This document shows, in pieces, positions 45,499-54,943 of a stretch of 64,000 bases of DNA. The first letter of the stretch is position 1, and each line of letters starts with the position of its first letter. Both the position numbers and the translations under genes were made by a program. The notes below the pieces were generated by a model that ran no database searches, was not told where the DNA came from, and saw only the letters and a list, made by a program, of their open reading frames with translations. Source of the DNA: DATARH01 sp963778385 (GTDB lineage Bacteria; Pseudomonadota; Alphaproteobacteria; ATCC43930; CGMCC-115725); NCBI GenBank assembly GCA_963778385.1, contig CAVZUA010000026.1, forward strand, positions 1 to 64,000, in the 5' to 3' direction.

Positions 45499-45809
45499 CG
45501 CTCATGCATCTCCTCGCGCGTGAACCGCTGGCCGCCAAGGGGCGTCCCCTCCTTCATCAGGGCGACGGCCCGCTCGATGTTCCGTTCCCGCGCCTCCTGC
45601 TGCGCGGAGGCCGCCTCGTCTCGTCCTTGCGACGCCGTGGCAGCCTCTCGTAGCCCCTGCGCCGCGGCGATACCGCCATTTGCCTTGGCGGCTTCTTCGA
45701 TGATCGCCATCAGCTCTCCCTGCAGCGACCGATGATTTTGCCTTGCCCGCAATTTGAGTGCCGCCACGACCTCGTCCGAGGCATTCTTGATCGAAAGATT
45801 GACCGACAT
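45495..45809 (-). CDS. vapB: VapB-type antitoxin
   Basis: 104 residues (ATG 45809; 45812 is one codon earlier). The N-terminus MSVNLSIKNASDEVVAALKL and RARQNHRSLQGELMAIIEEA form a ribbon-helix-helix DNA-binding domain of the FitA/Arc type. The Ala/Glu-rich tail would cover VapC. It likely represses its own promoter in the 69-bp gap shared with the divergent amidohydrolase gene. Confidence 0.85.
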   Translation of the reverse strand: MSVNLSIKNASDEVVAALKLRARQNHRSLQGELMAIIEEAAKANGGIAAAQGLREAATASQGRDEAASAQQEARERNIERAVALMKEGTPLGGQRFTREEMHER

Positions 45810-45878
45810 CATTTGGTTCCGAATTGCATCTGATTTGATGCCATACAGTATCTCTTCTTGAACTTCAAGGGACAGAGC

Positions 45879-47108
45879 ATGGACCTGATCATCAAAAACA
45901 TCCGACCGGTGACGGCGCCCGAGACGACGGTCGACATCGCCGTCGCTGACGGGAAGATTGCAGCGATCGGGCCGAACCTCGACGGTGAGGCCGAGACATA
46001 TGATGCTCGGGGCCAACTCGCTTGCGCCGGACTGGTCGAGACGCATATCCATCTCGACAAGTCGCGGATCATCGATCGCTGTCCGCTGCCGGAGGGGCGC
46101 CGCGTCAATCCGGTGACGACGGTCGCGCCGCTGAAGCCGGCGATGACCGTGGAGGACATCTACACCCGCGCCGAGACGACGCTGCGCGAATGCCTGGTCA
46201 ACGGCACGACGCGGATGCGCACCCAGGTCGAGATCGATCCGGCGATGGGGCTGCGCGGGTTCGAGGCGATCCGCGCGCTCGCCGATGCCTACAAATGGGC
46301 GATCGATATCGAGCCCTGCGTCTTCCCGCAGGACGGCCTGACCAACTACCCCGGCACCGAGGAATTGCTGGTCGAGGCGCTCAAGGCTGGCGCGCCGGTG
46401 CTTGGCGCCGCGCCGCGTTACGACAGCGACCCGACCGCGCAGGTCGACCGCATTTTCGCGCTCGCCCGCGAATACGATGTCGACCTCGACCTGCATCTCG
46501 ATGTCGGCGACAGCACCGAGCACATGGATGTCCGCCGCGTCCTCGAACTGACCGAGCGATACAAGCTCGGCGGCCGGGTCGTCGTCGGCCATATGGCGAA
46601 ACTGGCGCTGATGCCGCCGGCGGAGAGCGCGGCGATGGCGCGGCGGCTCGCCGATGCCGGGATTGCCGTTACCGTGCTTCCGGCGACCGACCTTTATCTG
46701 ATGGGCCGCGACCGCGACCACGATGTCCGGCGCGGCGTCGCCGACGTCAACCACCTGCACGCGCACGGTGTCACCTGCTCGCTGTCGAGCAACAACATCC
46801 TCAACCCGGCGACGCCCTACGGCGATTGCTCGCTGATCCGCATCGCCAATCTGCACGCCAATATCCTGCAGGTGGTCGGCGCGCCGCGCCTGCGCGAGCT
46901 GTTCCTGATGCTCAGCGAACAATCGGCACGGCTGCTGAACCTCAAGGATTACGGGCTTGCGGTCGGCAATCCGGCCGACATCGTCGTCATCGACGCGGCG
47001 ACGCCCGAGCAGGCCGTCGCCGAAATCCGCCCGCCGCTCGCCGTCTGGAAGCACGGCCACCGTACCGTGACGCGGCAGCCGCCCGAATTGCACCCGCCGG
47101 AGCTGTAG
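45879..47108 (+). CDS. Amidohydrolase (cytosine-deaminase-like)
   Basis: 409 residues from ATG 45879, with AAGGGA 9 bases upstream. The N-terminal beta part DLIIKNIRPVTAPETTVDIA and the metal motif HIHLDKS (HxH) are present, as are LHLDVGDSTEHMD and VVGHM (further metal His). At the catalytic Asp position, where cytosine deaminases have D-N/D, the sequence is SLSSNNILNPATPYGDC, with Asn. The C-terminal GLAVGNPADIVVIDA strand is normal. It probably hydrolyses a cyclic amidine or amide. Divergent from vapB. Confidence 0.85.
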   Translation: MDLIIKNIRPVTAPETTVDIAVADGKIAAIGPNLDGEAETYDARGQLACAGLVETHIHLDKSRIIDRCPLPEGRRVNPVTTVAPLKPAMTVEDIYTRAETTLRECLVNGTTRMRTQVEIDPAMGLRGFEAIRALADAYKWAIDIEPCVFPQDGLTNYPGTEELLVEALKAGAPVLGAAPRYDSDPTAQVDRIFALAREYDVDLDLHLDVGDSTEHMDVRRVLELTERYKLGGRVVVGHMAKLALMPPAESAAMARRLADAGIAVTVLPATDLYLMGRDRDHDVRRGVADVNHLHAHGVTCSLSSNNILNPATPYGDCSLIRIANLHANILQVVGAPRLRELFLMLSEQSARLLNLKDYGLAVGNPADIVVIDAATPEQAVAEIRPPLAVWKHGHRTVTRQPPELHPPEL

Positions 47109-47183
47109 GGCGGAAAAGCGCAGCGTCTTTCGCCAGGCCACCGCACCGCGCCGGCGGATGACGCCTCGCTCATCCGCCCTACG
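47106..47183. repeat. Dispersed palindromic repeat, copy 1
   Basis: Starts tagggcggaaaagcgcagc and ends gctcatccgccctac, forming an inverted repeat in the gap between two convergent genes. A second copy is at 60581-60646. Probably a REP-like element that may also end transcription. Confidence 0.6.
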
Positions 47184-47186
47184 GCC

Positions 47187-48476
47187 CTACTTCAGCGGTT
47201 CGAACGCGGTCTCGCGGCAGCGGATCACGGCGATCCCGGTGACCACCGCGGCGGCGATCAGGTAGATCGCCGGCGAATACGCGCTACCCGTCTCGCGCAC
47301 CAGCCAGGTCGCGACGAACGGCGCGAACCCGCCGAACACCGCGACGGCGACGTTGTAGCCGAACGACATCGAGGTGTAGCGCACCCGGGTCGGGATGATC
47401 TCGGTGAGGAACGAGGCGCAGGTCGCTGCGTAGGGCGCATAGCACACCATCATCAGCATCTCGCCGAGAACCGCGAGCGCGACACTGCCGGATGCGGCGA
47501 GCAGGAAGAACGGATAGCCGAGCAGAATGAACGCGGCGCAGGAGAAGATCATCAGCGGCCGCCGCCCGACCCGGTCGGAAAGCGCGCCCCAAAACGGCAG
47601 CTGTACGATCATAAAGGCGAGACCGGCGGTGCTGATCCACAGCGCGGTCGGCTGCGGCAGCTTACCGATATTGATCATGTAGTTGGTCATGTAGATGAGC
47701 GCGATGTAGTACGCGACCGTGTTGTGCAGCGTGCTGGTGAAGGCGAGCAGCGTCTCTTTCGGGTGGCGCAGGATCGCCTCGACAAACGGCGATTTTGCCG
47801 TCGCGCCCTGCTCCTCGATATCGGTGAAGATCGGCGTATCCTCGATCTTCCAGCGCATATAGGCCCCGACGATCCCGACCGCGAGCCCGAACAGGAACGG
47901 CAGCCGCCAGCCCCAGGCCGCCAAATCGGCCTTTGACAGCAGCGAATTGAGCAGCGCCGCGGTCAGCGACCCGCAGAGGAACCCGCTGGCGACGCCGACG
48001 AGCTGGAACGCGCCGAAAAAGCCACGGCGGTGCTGCGGGGCGTATTCGACGATATAGGCGCTCGACCCGCCAAACTCGCCGCCGGTCGAGAGCCCCTGGA
48101 ACAGCCGCACGACGACCATCAGCGCCGGACCGAGGATGCCGGCCTGGGCATAGGTCGGCAGCAGGCCCATCGCAAAGGTCGACGCAGCCATCACGAAGAT
48201 CACCGCGGAGAGCGCCCGGCGGCGGCCGTGGCGGTCGCCGTAAATGCCGAAGACGATCGACCCGATCGGCCGCATCACAAAACCGACGCCGAACACGGCA
48301 AAGGTCGAGAGCAGCGACACCGTCGGGTCACCGCTCGGAAAGAACAGCTGCGAGATGATCGGCACGAGGTAGCCGTAGACCCCGTAATCGTACCATTCGA
48401 GCACATTGCCGATGACGCCCGCGGTGATCGCCCGCTGATAGCTCGACCCTGTCGCCGGAATAGCCATCGCCGTCAT
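47187..48476 (-). CDS. MHS-family MFS transporter (ProP/KgtP-like)
   Basis: 429 residues, 12 membrane segments. The N-terminus GNVLEWYDYGVYGYLVPIIS and the loop VMRPIGSIVFGIYGDRHGRR are signatures of the metabolite:H+ symporter group. SGGEFGG-like FQGLSTGGEFGGSSAYIVEY is present. It imports a carboxylate, betaine or similar. Substrate unknown; its neighbour is the amidohydrolase, so they could serve one pathway (inference). Confidence 0.93.
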   Translation of the reverse strand: MTAMAIPATGSSYQRAITAGVIGNVLEWYDYGVYGYLVPIISQLFFPSGDPTVSLLSTFAVFGVGFVMRPIGSIVFGIYGDRHGRRRALSAVIFVMAASTFAMGLLPTYAQAGILGPALMVVVRLFQGLSTGGEFGGSSAYIVEYAPQHRRGFFGAFQLVGVASGFLCGSLTAALLNSLLSKADLAAWGWRLPFLFGLAVGIVGAYMRWKIEDTPIFTDIEEQGATAKSPFVEAILRHPKETLLAFTSTLHNTVAYYIALIYMTNYMINIGKLPQPTALWISTAGLAFMIVQLPFWGALSDRVGRRPLMIFSCAAFILLGYPFFLLAASGSVALAVLGEMLMMVCYAPYAATCASFLTEIIPTRVRYTSMSFGYNVAVAVFGGFAPFVATWLVRETGSAYSPAIYLIAAAVVTGIAVIRCRETAFEPLK

Positions 48477-48864
48477 CTCCGCACCTCCTGCTTCGGTCTA
48501 CCAATGATGCCGGCGGAGCGCCCGCAGCGCGAACGCAAATCCCTCCGGTTCGCTTCGCAGTTTAGCGGGCGGAGCGGCTTTCGAGAAACCATGAGTTCAT
48601 GGGCGCAGTTGTCGACTTCCCGTTATCCGGTGGGCGCGGTCACTACGTCATCGGTAAAGATGCATTGCGCCGCCAGGTCGCGCTTCGGCCCTATTGGGCA
48701 CGCGGTTTAAGGCAAGCTGCCGGCGGCGGGACCTTCAACGTCCTGCGCCGCCGCTTTCCATCCTCTGTGTCGATGGCAACACCGAAGAGGCCACTAAGTC
48801 TAGCGCGCACCAATAACTAGCGCTCGGGCAAGGCAGGCGATGTGTGCCGCGGATCGAGTTCGCG
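48477..48864. other. Intergenic, nothing recognised
   Basis: 390 bp between the MHS transporter start and the end of the large dehydrogenase gene. Open frames here lack protein-like features. Confidence 0.35.
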
Positions 48865-51708
48865 CTAAACCGCATGAAAGATTGCGTGGTGATCGCTCAC
48901 GACCGACGAGCCAGTGGCCAGCACGCCGATGTCGTGATACGCGCTGACGGTTCCGTTCTTCATATCATACACGCGCAGCGCGCCGGTGTTCTGTTGCGTC
49001 AGGATGTCGCTCGTCCCGTCCGCGTCGAAGTCACCGATACCGACCACCGACCACTCCGTGCCCAATGCGCCGAGGTCACGGTCGGCGCTGACAGCGCCGT
49101 TTTTCACGTCAGAGATGTGCAATGCGCCGGTGCGCTGCCGGGTTAGAATGTCGCCGGTACCGTCTGCGTTGAAGTCGCCGACGCCGATAATCGACCATTC
49201 GCTGCCAACAGCACCAAGCTCTTGGGAGCCGCTGACCGTTCCGTTTGTCATGTCATAGACGCGCAGCGCGCCGGTGCTCTGTCGCGCCAGGATGTCGCTC
49301 CTGCCGTCGGCGTTGAAGTCGCCGATGCCGGCAATCGACCACTCGGTGCCGAGAGCACCAAGCTCGCGGTAGCCGCTGACAGCGCCGTTCGTCATGTCGT
49401 AGACGCGCAGCGCGCCGGTGTCCTGCCGCGCCAGAATGTCGCTCGTGCCATCTGCGTTGAAGTCGCCGATACCGGCAATCGACCACTCGGTGCCTAACGC
49501 ACCGAGCTCTTGATACCCGCTGACGGCGCCGTTTGTCATGTCATAGACGCGCAGCGCGCCGGTGTCCTGCCGGGCCAGAATGTCGCTCGTGCCGTCGGCG
49601 TTGAAGTCGCCGATGCCGGCAATCGACCATTCGGTGCCCAAACCGCCAAGCTCTTGGAACCCGCTGACGGTGCCGTTCGCCATGTCATAGACGCGCAGCG
49701 CGCCGGTGTTCTGTCGCGCCAGAAGGTCGCTCGTGCCGTCGGCGTTGAAGTCATCCGACGGATGAACCGCTGTTGGGGTCGGGGAAGCGATCTGGATCTG
49801 AAACTGCTGGGCCGCTGTCACGTCACCGGCGGCGTCGCTGACATGGAAAGTGAACGAGTCCGATGACGCCGTGCTGTCGGTCTCGTGATAGCTGATGAGC
49901 CAGTTGTCGATGTCGGCCTGGGTAAACGAGCTGGTCGGCGCTCCGTTCTTGAGCAGCGTGCCGAATTGCGGCTCGCCGGTGACCGTGTACGTCTCCTGCG
50001 CATGGCTACTGTGATCGTCATCGAAGCGCAGTTGCGGCGGGGTCAGGATCACCGTTCCCTGAGGTCTCACCGGCAGCGGGGTGTTCGCGGTGAGCGACGG
50101 CGCCGTGGTATCAAACACAAAGCCGGTGAGGCCTGCCGACGAGGGCAGGCTGAGCACGTCGCCATTGCCGAAATCGATCACCGTGCGGTCGCCGACCACC
50201 GTCGCGCGCGCCGCGACCTGGCTGAGCTGATGGATGCCCGGGACGCCGGTGAGATCGACAGCGTCGCCCTCGCTCGGGGAAAAGTCCGCAATGATGTCGG
50301 CGCCGGAACCGCCGGCGAAAACAAAGGTATCGGCGCCGGTTCCGCCGATCAGCGTGTCGGCTCCGGGTCCGCCGGCTAAAATGTCGTTGCCCGTGCCGCC
50401 GTACAGAACATCGTTGCCGGGGCCGCCGTTGATCGTGTCATTGCCCGATCCGCCATAGATCGTGTCGTTGCCGCCACCGCCGCTCAGATTGTCGCCAGCG
50501 TCGGTCGACGTGACGTTCGGGGTCAGGCGGAAAACGCTGCCGGCCAAGTCCACCAGGTAGAGGTTGCCGATGCCGTCTTCGGCGAACGAAGTCGGAGAGG
50601 TAATCGAGCCCACATCTGGAACGATTTGACTGGTGCGCTCGGTTGCGCTCCACGAATTCCCTTGCTGCTGCAAGGTGAAGATCTTGTCGTTGACCTCGTC
50701 GGCAAAAAAGTATTGGCCCTGCAGGCCATCGCTTTCTCCGCGATAGACATAACCGCCAATAATCGCGTGACCGACCGTATGGTCGTAGGAATAGATTGGT
50801 CCCGTCAGCGTCCCGGGTCCGAGTGGACCGGGCTGATATGAAGAGGGGCCTTCAAAAACGTTCCAGCCGTAATTTGCGCCGGCTGTCCCGATATCGACTT
50901 CTTCGAATCGGTCTTGCCCGACATCGGCAATGTAAAACGTACCGAGATCGCGATCGAAGCTGTCGCGGAACGGGTTGCGAAGGCCAAGAGCAAATATTTC
51001 CGGTAGTGCGCCGGGGGTGTTGAGAAAGGGATTGTCCGCGGGGATCGCATAGTTTCTCGATGGGTCAGCGGGAAAATCGTCGCCGTGCACATCGAGGCGC
51101 AGCATCTTGGCGAGAAGTGTGCCGGCGTTCTGCCCATTGCCGAGCGGATCGCCGCCGCCGCCGCCGTCCCCCAGGGCGACGTAAAGGTCGCCATCCGGGC
51201 CAAAGCCGATCCATCCGGCCTTGTGATTGGTGGTCGCCGGTTGATCGACCGAGATGATTTGGGTCGCCGAGGCGGGATCACCCTGGCTGGGACCGGGGGA
51301 TGATACCTGGTAGCGGCGGACTTCCGTATCATCGGCAAGGTTGGTCAGATCGACGTAAAAGTAGCCGTTCTGAGCGTAATTCGGGTCAAACGCGAGGCCC
51401 AGCAGACCCCCTTCGCCGGCGGTGGTTATCTGGCTGGAGAGGTCGAGAAACGGCTGTATCTGCCCCGTCGTCAGATCGAGGCGCTGGATCATCCCGGTGC
51501 GTTCGACGATATACAGGTGATCGAGATCGCCGGGCGCTGCTATGGCAAAGTCCGGCTGGCTCAGTCCGGTGGCGACGCGGACCGCGCTTATCCCCGCGAC
51601 ATTCGCCTCGGAGCCATTCGGGTCAAACCCGTAGATCAGATCGGGATTGTCGGTCCCCGACAATGTGTTCGGGCCATCGTCCCCGACGATCTGATCTATG
51701 TTCGCCAC
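48865..51708 (-). CDS. RTX-type PQQ sugar dehydrogenase with FG-GAP/VCBS-like repeats
   Basis: 947 residues, no signal peptide. Residues 1-30 (GDDGPNTLSGTDNPDLIYGF) resemble an RTX turn. Residues ~37-390 are a soluble glucose dehydrogenase (PQQ) propeller: GLLGLAFDPNYAQNGYFYV, AGWIGFGPDGDLYVALGDG, FALGLRNPFRDSFDRD. Residues ~405-465 hold nonapeptide Ca-binding repeats (GGSGNDTINGGPGNDVLYGG). A cadherin-like segment (~540-640) follows. Six repeats of 48 residues make up the C-terminus, each DFNADGTSDILARQDTGALR-like. RTX repeats and no signal peptide point to type I secretion. Unusual domain set: probably a secreted, Ca-folded sugar oxidase. Confidence 0.88.
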   Translation of the reverse strand: MANIDQIVGDDGPNTLSGTDNPDLIYGFDPNGSEANVAGISAVRVATGLSQPDFAIAAPGDLDHLYIVERTGMIQRLDLTTGQIQPFLDLSSQITTAGEGGLLGLAFDPNYAQNGYFYVDLTNLADDTEVRRYQVSSPGPSQGDPASATQIISVDQPATTNHKAGWIGFGPDGDLYVALGDGGGGGDPLGNGQNAGTLLAKMLRLDVHGDDFPADPSRNYAIPADNPFLNTPGALPEIFALGLRNPFRDSFDRDLGTFYIADVGQDRFEEVDIGTAGANYGWNVFEGPSSYQPGPLGPGTLTGPIYSYDHTVGHAIIGGYVYRGESDGLQGQYFFADEVNDKIFTLQQQGNSWSATERTSQIVPDVGSITSPTSFAEDGIGNLYLVDLAGSVFRLTPNVTSTDAGDNLSGGGGNDTIYGGSGNDTINGGPGNDVLYGGTGNDILAGGPGADTLIGGTGADTFVFAGGSGADIIADFSPSEGDAVDLTGVPGIHQLSQVAARATVVGDRTVIDFGNGDVLSLPSSAGLTGFVFDTTAPSLTANTPLPVRPQGTVILTPPQLRFDDDHSSHAQETYTVTGEPQFGTLLKNGAPTSSFTQADIDNWLISYHETDSTASSDSFTFHVSDAAGDVTAAQQFQIQIASPTPTAVHPSDDFNADGTSDLLARQNTGALRVYDMANGTVSGFQELGGLGTEWSIAGIGDFNADGTSDILARQDTGALRVYDMTNGAVSGYQELGALGTEWSIAGIGDFNADGTSDILARQDTGALRVYDMTNGAVSGYRELGALGTEWSIAGIGDFNADGRSDILARQSTGALRVYDMTNGTVSGSQELGAVGSEWSIIGVGDFNADGTGDILTRQRTGALHISDVKNGAVSADRDLGALGTEWSVVGIGDFDADGTSDILTQQNTGALRVYDMKNGTVSAYHDIGVLATGSSVVSDHHAIFHAV
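48880..49753 (-). repeat. Six 144-bp tandem repeats within the dehydrogenase gene
   Basis: Six in-frame units of 144 bp (48 residues), containing gtcgctcgtgcc, atagacgcgcagcgcgcc and similar shared words. Units 2 and 3 are almost identical, unit 4 close, and the outer units more diverged, as expected for growth by internal duplication. Confidence 0.85.
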
Positions 51709-52012
51709 GTTCCTCGCCTCTCGATTGTATACGAGAGGGGCAAATGGTCAGCGTCGCGATGTCGGAAATTTGATCAAAACGTTACGTCCTCCCGACCAAC
51801 GCCGCCATGTTGCCATTGGTTCTGGTGATTGGGCGAACCTTTGAGAGATCCGCTGCGACGAAGCGAGGCCGCCTGTTTCCCCTGATAAATTGCCGCAAAT
51901 AACAGGGATTACAGGCGACGGGACGGGACGAATGACACGCATCGATCGCTCATCGGACCCGGTGATCCCGTCCAATCGCGGCTACGGTGATTTGCGGTAT
52001 TGTATCGCCACG

Positions 52013-53539
52013 ATGTCTCACCGCACCCCCTCCGGCTCGCCGGCGACCCTGTGGACCACCTCGCTCGACCGCGCGCTGCCCGTGCCGCTGTCGCGCCAGC
52101 TCGCGGTGGCGTTGCGCGAAGCGCTGGCCGAGGGGCGGATCGAGGCGAATGCCCGCCTGCCGTCGACCCGGGCGCTGGCGCAGGAGCTCGGCCTCGCGCG
52201 CAGCACCATTGTCGGCGTCTTCGAGCAACTGGCGGCGGAGGGCTATATCACCGGCCGGCTGGGCTCCGGCTATTTCGCCGCCGCCTCGTTCGGCGATCCC
52301 GCTCCGCGTGGCCGGATCGATCCGGTCGCACCGCGCCCGCTGTCGCGCTACGGCGAGCGGCTACGGGGGCACGCATCGTATTGGCCGACGCATGGGCGGC
52401 CGTTCGAGCTTGGGCAGGTCGAGGTCGATGGCGGTCTGATGACGACCTGGAAGCGGCTGGCGTCGCGGGTGCTGTCTAGCCGCTCGAGCCTGGCGTGGAA
52501 TTACGGCGATCCGCAGGGTGAGCCAAGCCTGCGCCGGGCGATCGCCGATTACCTCGCGGCGGCACGCGGCGTGCGCTGCGGGCTTGAACAGATCGTGCTG
52601 ACCTCCGGGACACAGCAAGGCTTGGCGCTGACCGCGCAGATTGCGGTCGATCCCGGTGATGTCACCTGGGTCGAAGACCCTTGCTACCGCTCGACGCTCG
52701 ACATTCTCGGCGCGGCGCAGGCCGAGATCGTCCCGGTGCCGGTCGACGCGGACGGGCTCGATATCGCCGCCGGCACCCGGCGCGACGCGCGCCAGCCGCG
52801 CCTCGTCTACACGACGCCGTCGCGGCAATACCCGCTCGGCATGGCGATGCCGCTCGCGCGCCGCGCGGCGCTGCTCGGCTTCGCGGCACAGACCGGCGCC
52901 TGGATCGTCGAGGATGATTACGAAAGCGAATTCCAGGCGCCCGGCCAGATGCTGCCGTCGCTCCAAGGCCTCGACCGCGCCGGCCGGGTGATTTATCTCG
53001 GCACCTTCAGCAAACTGCTGTTTCCGTCGCTCCGGCTCGGCTACGCGGTATTGCCGGAGGACCTCGTCGCGCCCTTCGCCGGCGCCCGCCACCTCGCCGA
53101 CCGGCAAAGCTCCGGACTGATCCAGGCGATCATGACCGAGTTCATGCTCGACGGGCATTTCGCGCGGCACCTCAAGCGCATGCGGTCGCGTTACGCCGAG
53201 CGCCAGCGCTTTCTCGTCGATCGACTGAACTGCCGGCTGGGCGGTCTTGTCGACATCCGCCCGGTGGCGAGCGGCATGTATCAAACCGTCTGGCTGCCCT
53301 GGGAATGGTCCGACCAGACCGTCGCCGCGGCGCTTATGGACGCCGGCGTGTCCACGGTGCCGCTATCGTCGCTGACGCTCGAAACACCGCGCCGGCCGGG
53401 GCTGGTGCTCGGCTATTCCGGGCACAACGAGGCCGCGATCAGCCGCGCCGTCGAGACCATGGCGAAGGTGCTGTCGTCGCCAACTGGTCTTGCGACATTC
53501 CAAGAACCGGACCTTCGATCGGACCGCTTGCGCGCTTAA
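52013..53539 (+). CDS. MocR-family regulator (GntR HTH plus aminotransferase fold)
   Basis: 508 residues from ATG 52013. N-terminal GntR winged helix: PLSRQLAVALREALAEGRIE, RLPSTRALAQELGLARSTI and LAAEGYITGRLGSGYFAA. The C-terminal part is a fold-type I aminotransferase with LTSGTQQGLALTAQI, WIVEDDYESEF and the PLP lysine in YLGTFSKLLFPSLRLGYAV. Such proteins sense PLP or amino compounds and control a neighbouring operon. The genes after it (29 bp) include a PNPOx-like flavoprotein. The 300-bp gap before it should hold its promoter; no gene is there. Confidence 0.92.
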   Translation: MSHRTPSGSPATLWTTSLDRALPVPLSRQLAVALREALAEGRIEANARLPSTRALAQELGLARSTIVGVFEQLAAEGYITGRLGSGYFAAASFGDPAPRGRIDPVAPRPLSRYGERLRGHASYWPTHGRPFELGQVEVDGGLMTTWKRLASRVLSSRSSLAWNYGDPQGEPSLRRAIADYLAAARGVRCGLEQIVLTSGTQQGLALTAQIAVDPGDVTWVEDPCYRSTLDILGAAQAEIVPVPVDADGLDIAAGTRRDARQPRLVYTTPSRQYPLGMAMPLARRAALLGFAAQTGAWIVEDDYESEFQAPGQMLPSLQGLDRAGRVIYLGTFSKLLFPSLRLGYAVLPEDLVAPFAGARHLADRQSSGLIQAIMTEFMLDGHFARHLKRMRSRYAERQRFLVDRLNCRLGGLVDIRPVASGMYQTVWLPWEWSDQTVAAALMDAGVSTVPLSSLTLETPRRPGLVLGYSGHNEAAISRAVETMAKVLSSPTGLATFQEPDLRSDRLRA

Positions 53540-53568
53540 CTTCGCGGCGCCTTTTGGAGCGCCACCCG

Positions 53569-54294
53569 ATGCCCGACAGCCTGTCACCACCCGCCTACAA
53601 GCCGACTCTGCGCAGCCGGGTGCGCCGCCACCCCGAGCGGGCGCATTACGACCGCGACGCCGTATTCACGATCCTCGACGCCGCGTTGATGTGCCATATC
53701 GGCTATGTGATCGACGGCAAGCCCTACGTGACGCCGACCTTGTTTTGGCGCGAGGGCGAGCGCCTCTACTGGCACGGCTCGTCGGCGAGCCGCATGCTGC
53801 GCACCCAGGCCGGTGGGATCCCGGTCTGTGTCACGGTCAGCCATGTCGACGGGCTGATCCTCGCGCGCTGCGCCTTTCGCCACTCGCTCAACTATCGAGC
53901 GGTGATGGCCTTCGGCACGGCGGCAATTGTCGATGACCCGGCGGAAAAGCAGGCCGGGCTCAATGCCTTTATCGACCGCATTTATCCGGGCCGGACCGCG
54001 CGGATGCGCCCGATCGCGCCGCAGGAGCTGAAGGCGACGACGCTGATGGGCATGACGATCGACGAAGCCTCGGCGAAGATCAGGTCGGGCGGCCCGCTCG
54101 ATCTCGAAGCCGATTACGCCGCCGATTGCTGGGCCGGCACGGTGCCGATCGCGATGCGCATGGGAGCGCCGATCCCCGATGCGATCGCGCCGCCGCGCAC
54201 GGTACCGGAACCGGAGATCGGCCATTTCGCCGAGGGCGCGGTGTTTGACCAAGTGCTATTGGCGACTGCTCGCCACGGAGGGAACGATGGATAA
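53569..54294 (+). CDS. Pyridoxamine 5'-phosphate oxidase-related flavin-binding protein
   Basis: 241 residues from ATG 53569. The split-barrel flavin fold is indicated by YDRDAVFTILDAALMCHIGY, KPYVTPTLFWREGERLYWHG and SSASRMLRTQAGGIPVCVTV, then HSLNYRAVMAFGTAAIVDDP. It belongs to the Nim/PNPOx-like group of about 230 residues that use FMN or F420-like cofactors. Its end overlaps the bicupin start by 8 bp. The gene before it is MocR, whose effector is often PLP, which fits a B6-related function but does not prove it. Confidence 0.85.
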   Translation: MPDSLSPPAYKPTLRSRVRRHPERAHYDRDAVFTILDAALMCHIGYVIDGKPYVTPTLFWREGERLYWHGSSASRMLRTQAGGIPVCVTVSHVDGLILARCAFRHSLNYRAVMAFGTAAIVDDPAEKQAGLNAFIDRIYPGRTARMRPIAPQELKATTLMGMTIDEASAKIRSGGPLDLEADYAADCWAGTVPIAMRMGAPIPDAIAPPRTVPEPEIGHFAEGAVFDQVLLATARHGGNDG

Positions 54295-54943
54295 GACACC
54301 GCCACCGCTGTCGCTTGCCGCCGCGTTGGCCCTGCCGCTGCCGGAAGGCCGGCGCTCGGCCGAGGTGCTGGTCGACGGCGATCTCGAAATCCGCCTCTAC
54401 GCGCCGAAGGGTGACGACCCGCAGACCCCGCACGATCGCGACGAACTCTATATCGTTGCGCGCGGACACGGGCAATTCCGCGTCGGCGACCGGGCCGAGC
54501 CGTTCGCGCCCGGCGCGCTGCTTTATGTCGCCGCCAACGAGATACATCGGTTCGAGGATTTTTCGGACGATTTTGCCACCTGGGTGGTGTTCTACGGCCC
54601 AGTGAAAACTGCGCCGCCATTGGGGCGAACCGGCTGGCAGATGTCGCTGGCGCAGGCCCGAGCCTTGAGGCCGCCGCTCGATCGCGCCTCGGCGGAGGCG
54701 TTTGTCGATGGCGACATTGAGGTCCGTTTCGCGACACCGTCGACGCTCGGCATGCAGGTGCCGCATGAGCGCGACGAATTCTATGTTGTCGCCACCGGCA
54801 CTGGCCGTTACCGCATTGAGGACATCGAGGTCGCCATCGCCCCGGGCGACCTGTTGTTCGCGGCGGCGCGCGCCGAGCACGGTTTTGTGGAGCGCAGCGA
54901 CGATTTCTCGGAGTGGATCGTCTTCTACGGGCCGGTGAAATGA
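54287..54943 (+). CDS. Bicupin protein
   Basis: 218 residues, two cupin halves. Half 1 has PHDRDELYIVARGHGQFRVG and AANEIHRFEDFSDDFATWVV; half 2 has PHERDEFYVVATGTGRYRIE and AARAEHGFVERSDDFSEWIV. Each keeps H-x-R-D-E and a distal His for a metal. The two halves repeat the same FYGPVK ending, so the gene arose by internal duplication. Overlaps both neighbours (8 bp and ATGA). Substrate unknown. Confidence 0.85.
   Translation: MDKTPPPLSLAAALALPLPEGRRSAEVLVDGDLEIRLYAPKGDDPQTPHDRDELYIVARGHGQFRVGDRAEPFAPGALLYVAANEIHRFEDFSDDFATWVVFYGPVKTAPPLGRTGWQMSLAQARALRPPLDRASAEAFVDGDIEVRFATPSTLGMQVPHERDEFYVVATGTGRYRIEDIEVAIAPGDLLFAAARAEHGFVERSDDFSEWIVFYGPVK

Noticed and set aside
45813..47141. Long minus-strand extension upstream of vapB
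   Set aside because: The antitoxin has a normal start at 45809/45812; the extension mirrors the amidohydrolase gene.
48880..49753. Regularly spaced repeats as a CRISPR array
   Set aside because: The repeats are 144 bp, in frame and translated as FG-GAP/VCBS-like units; there are no spacers or cas genes.
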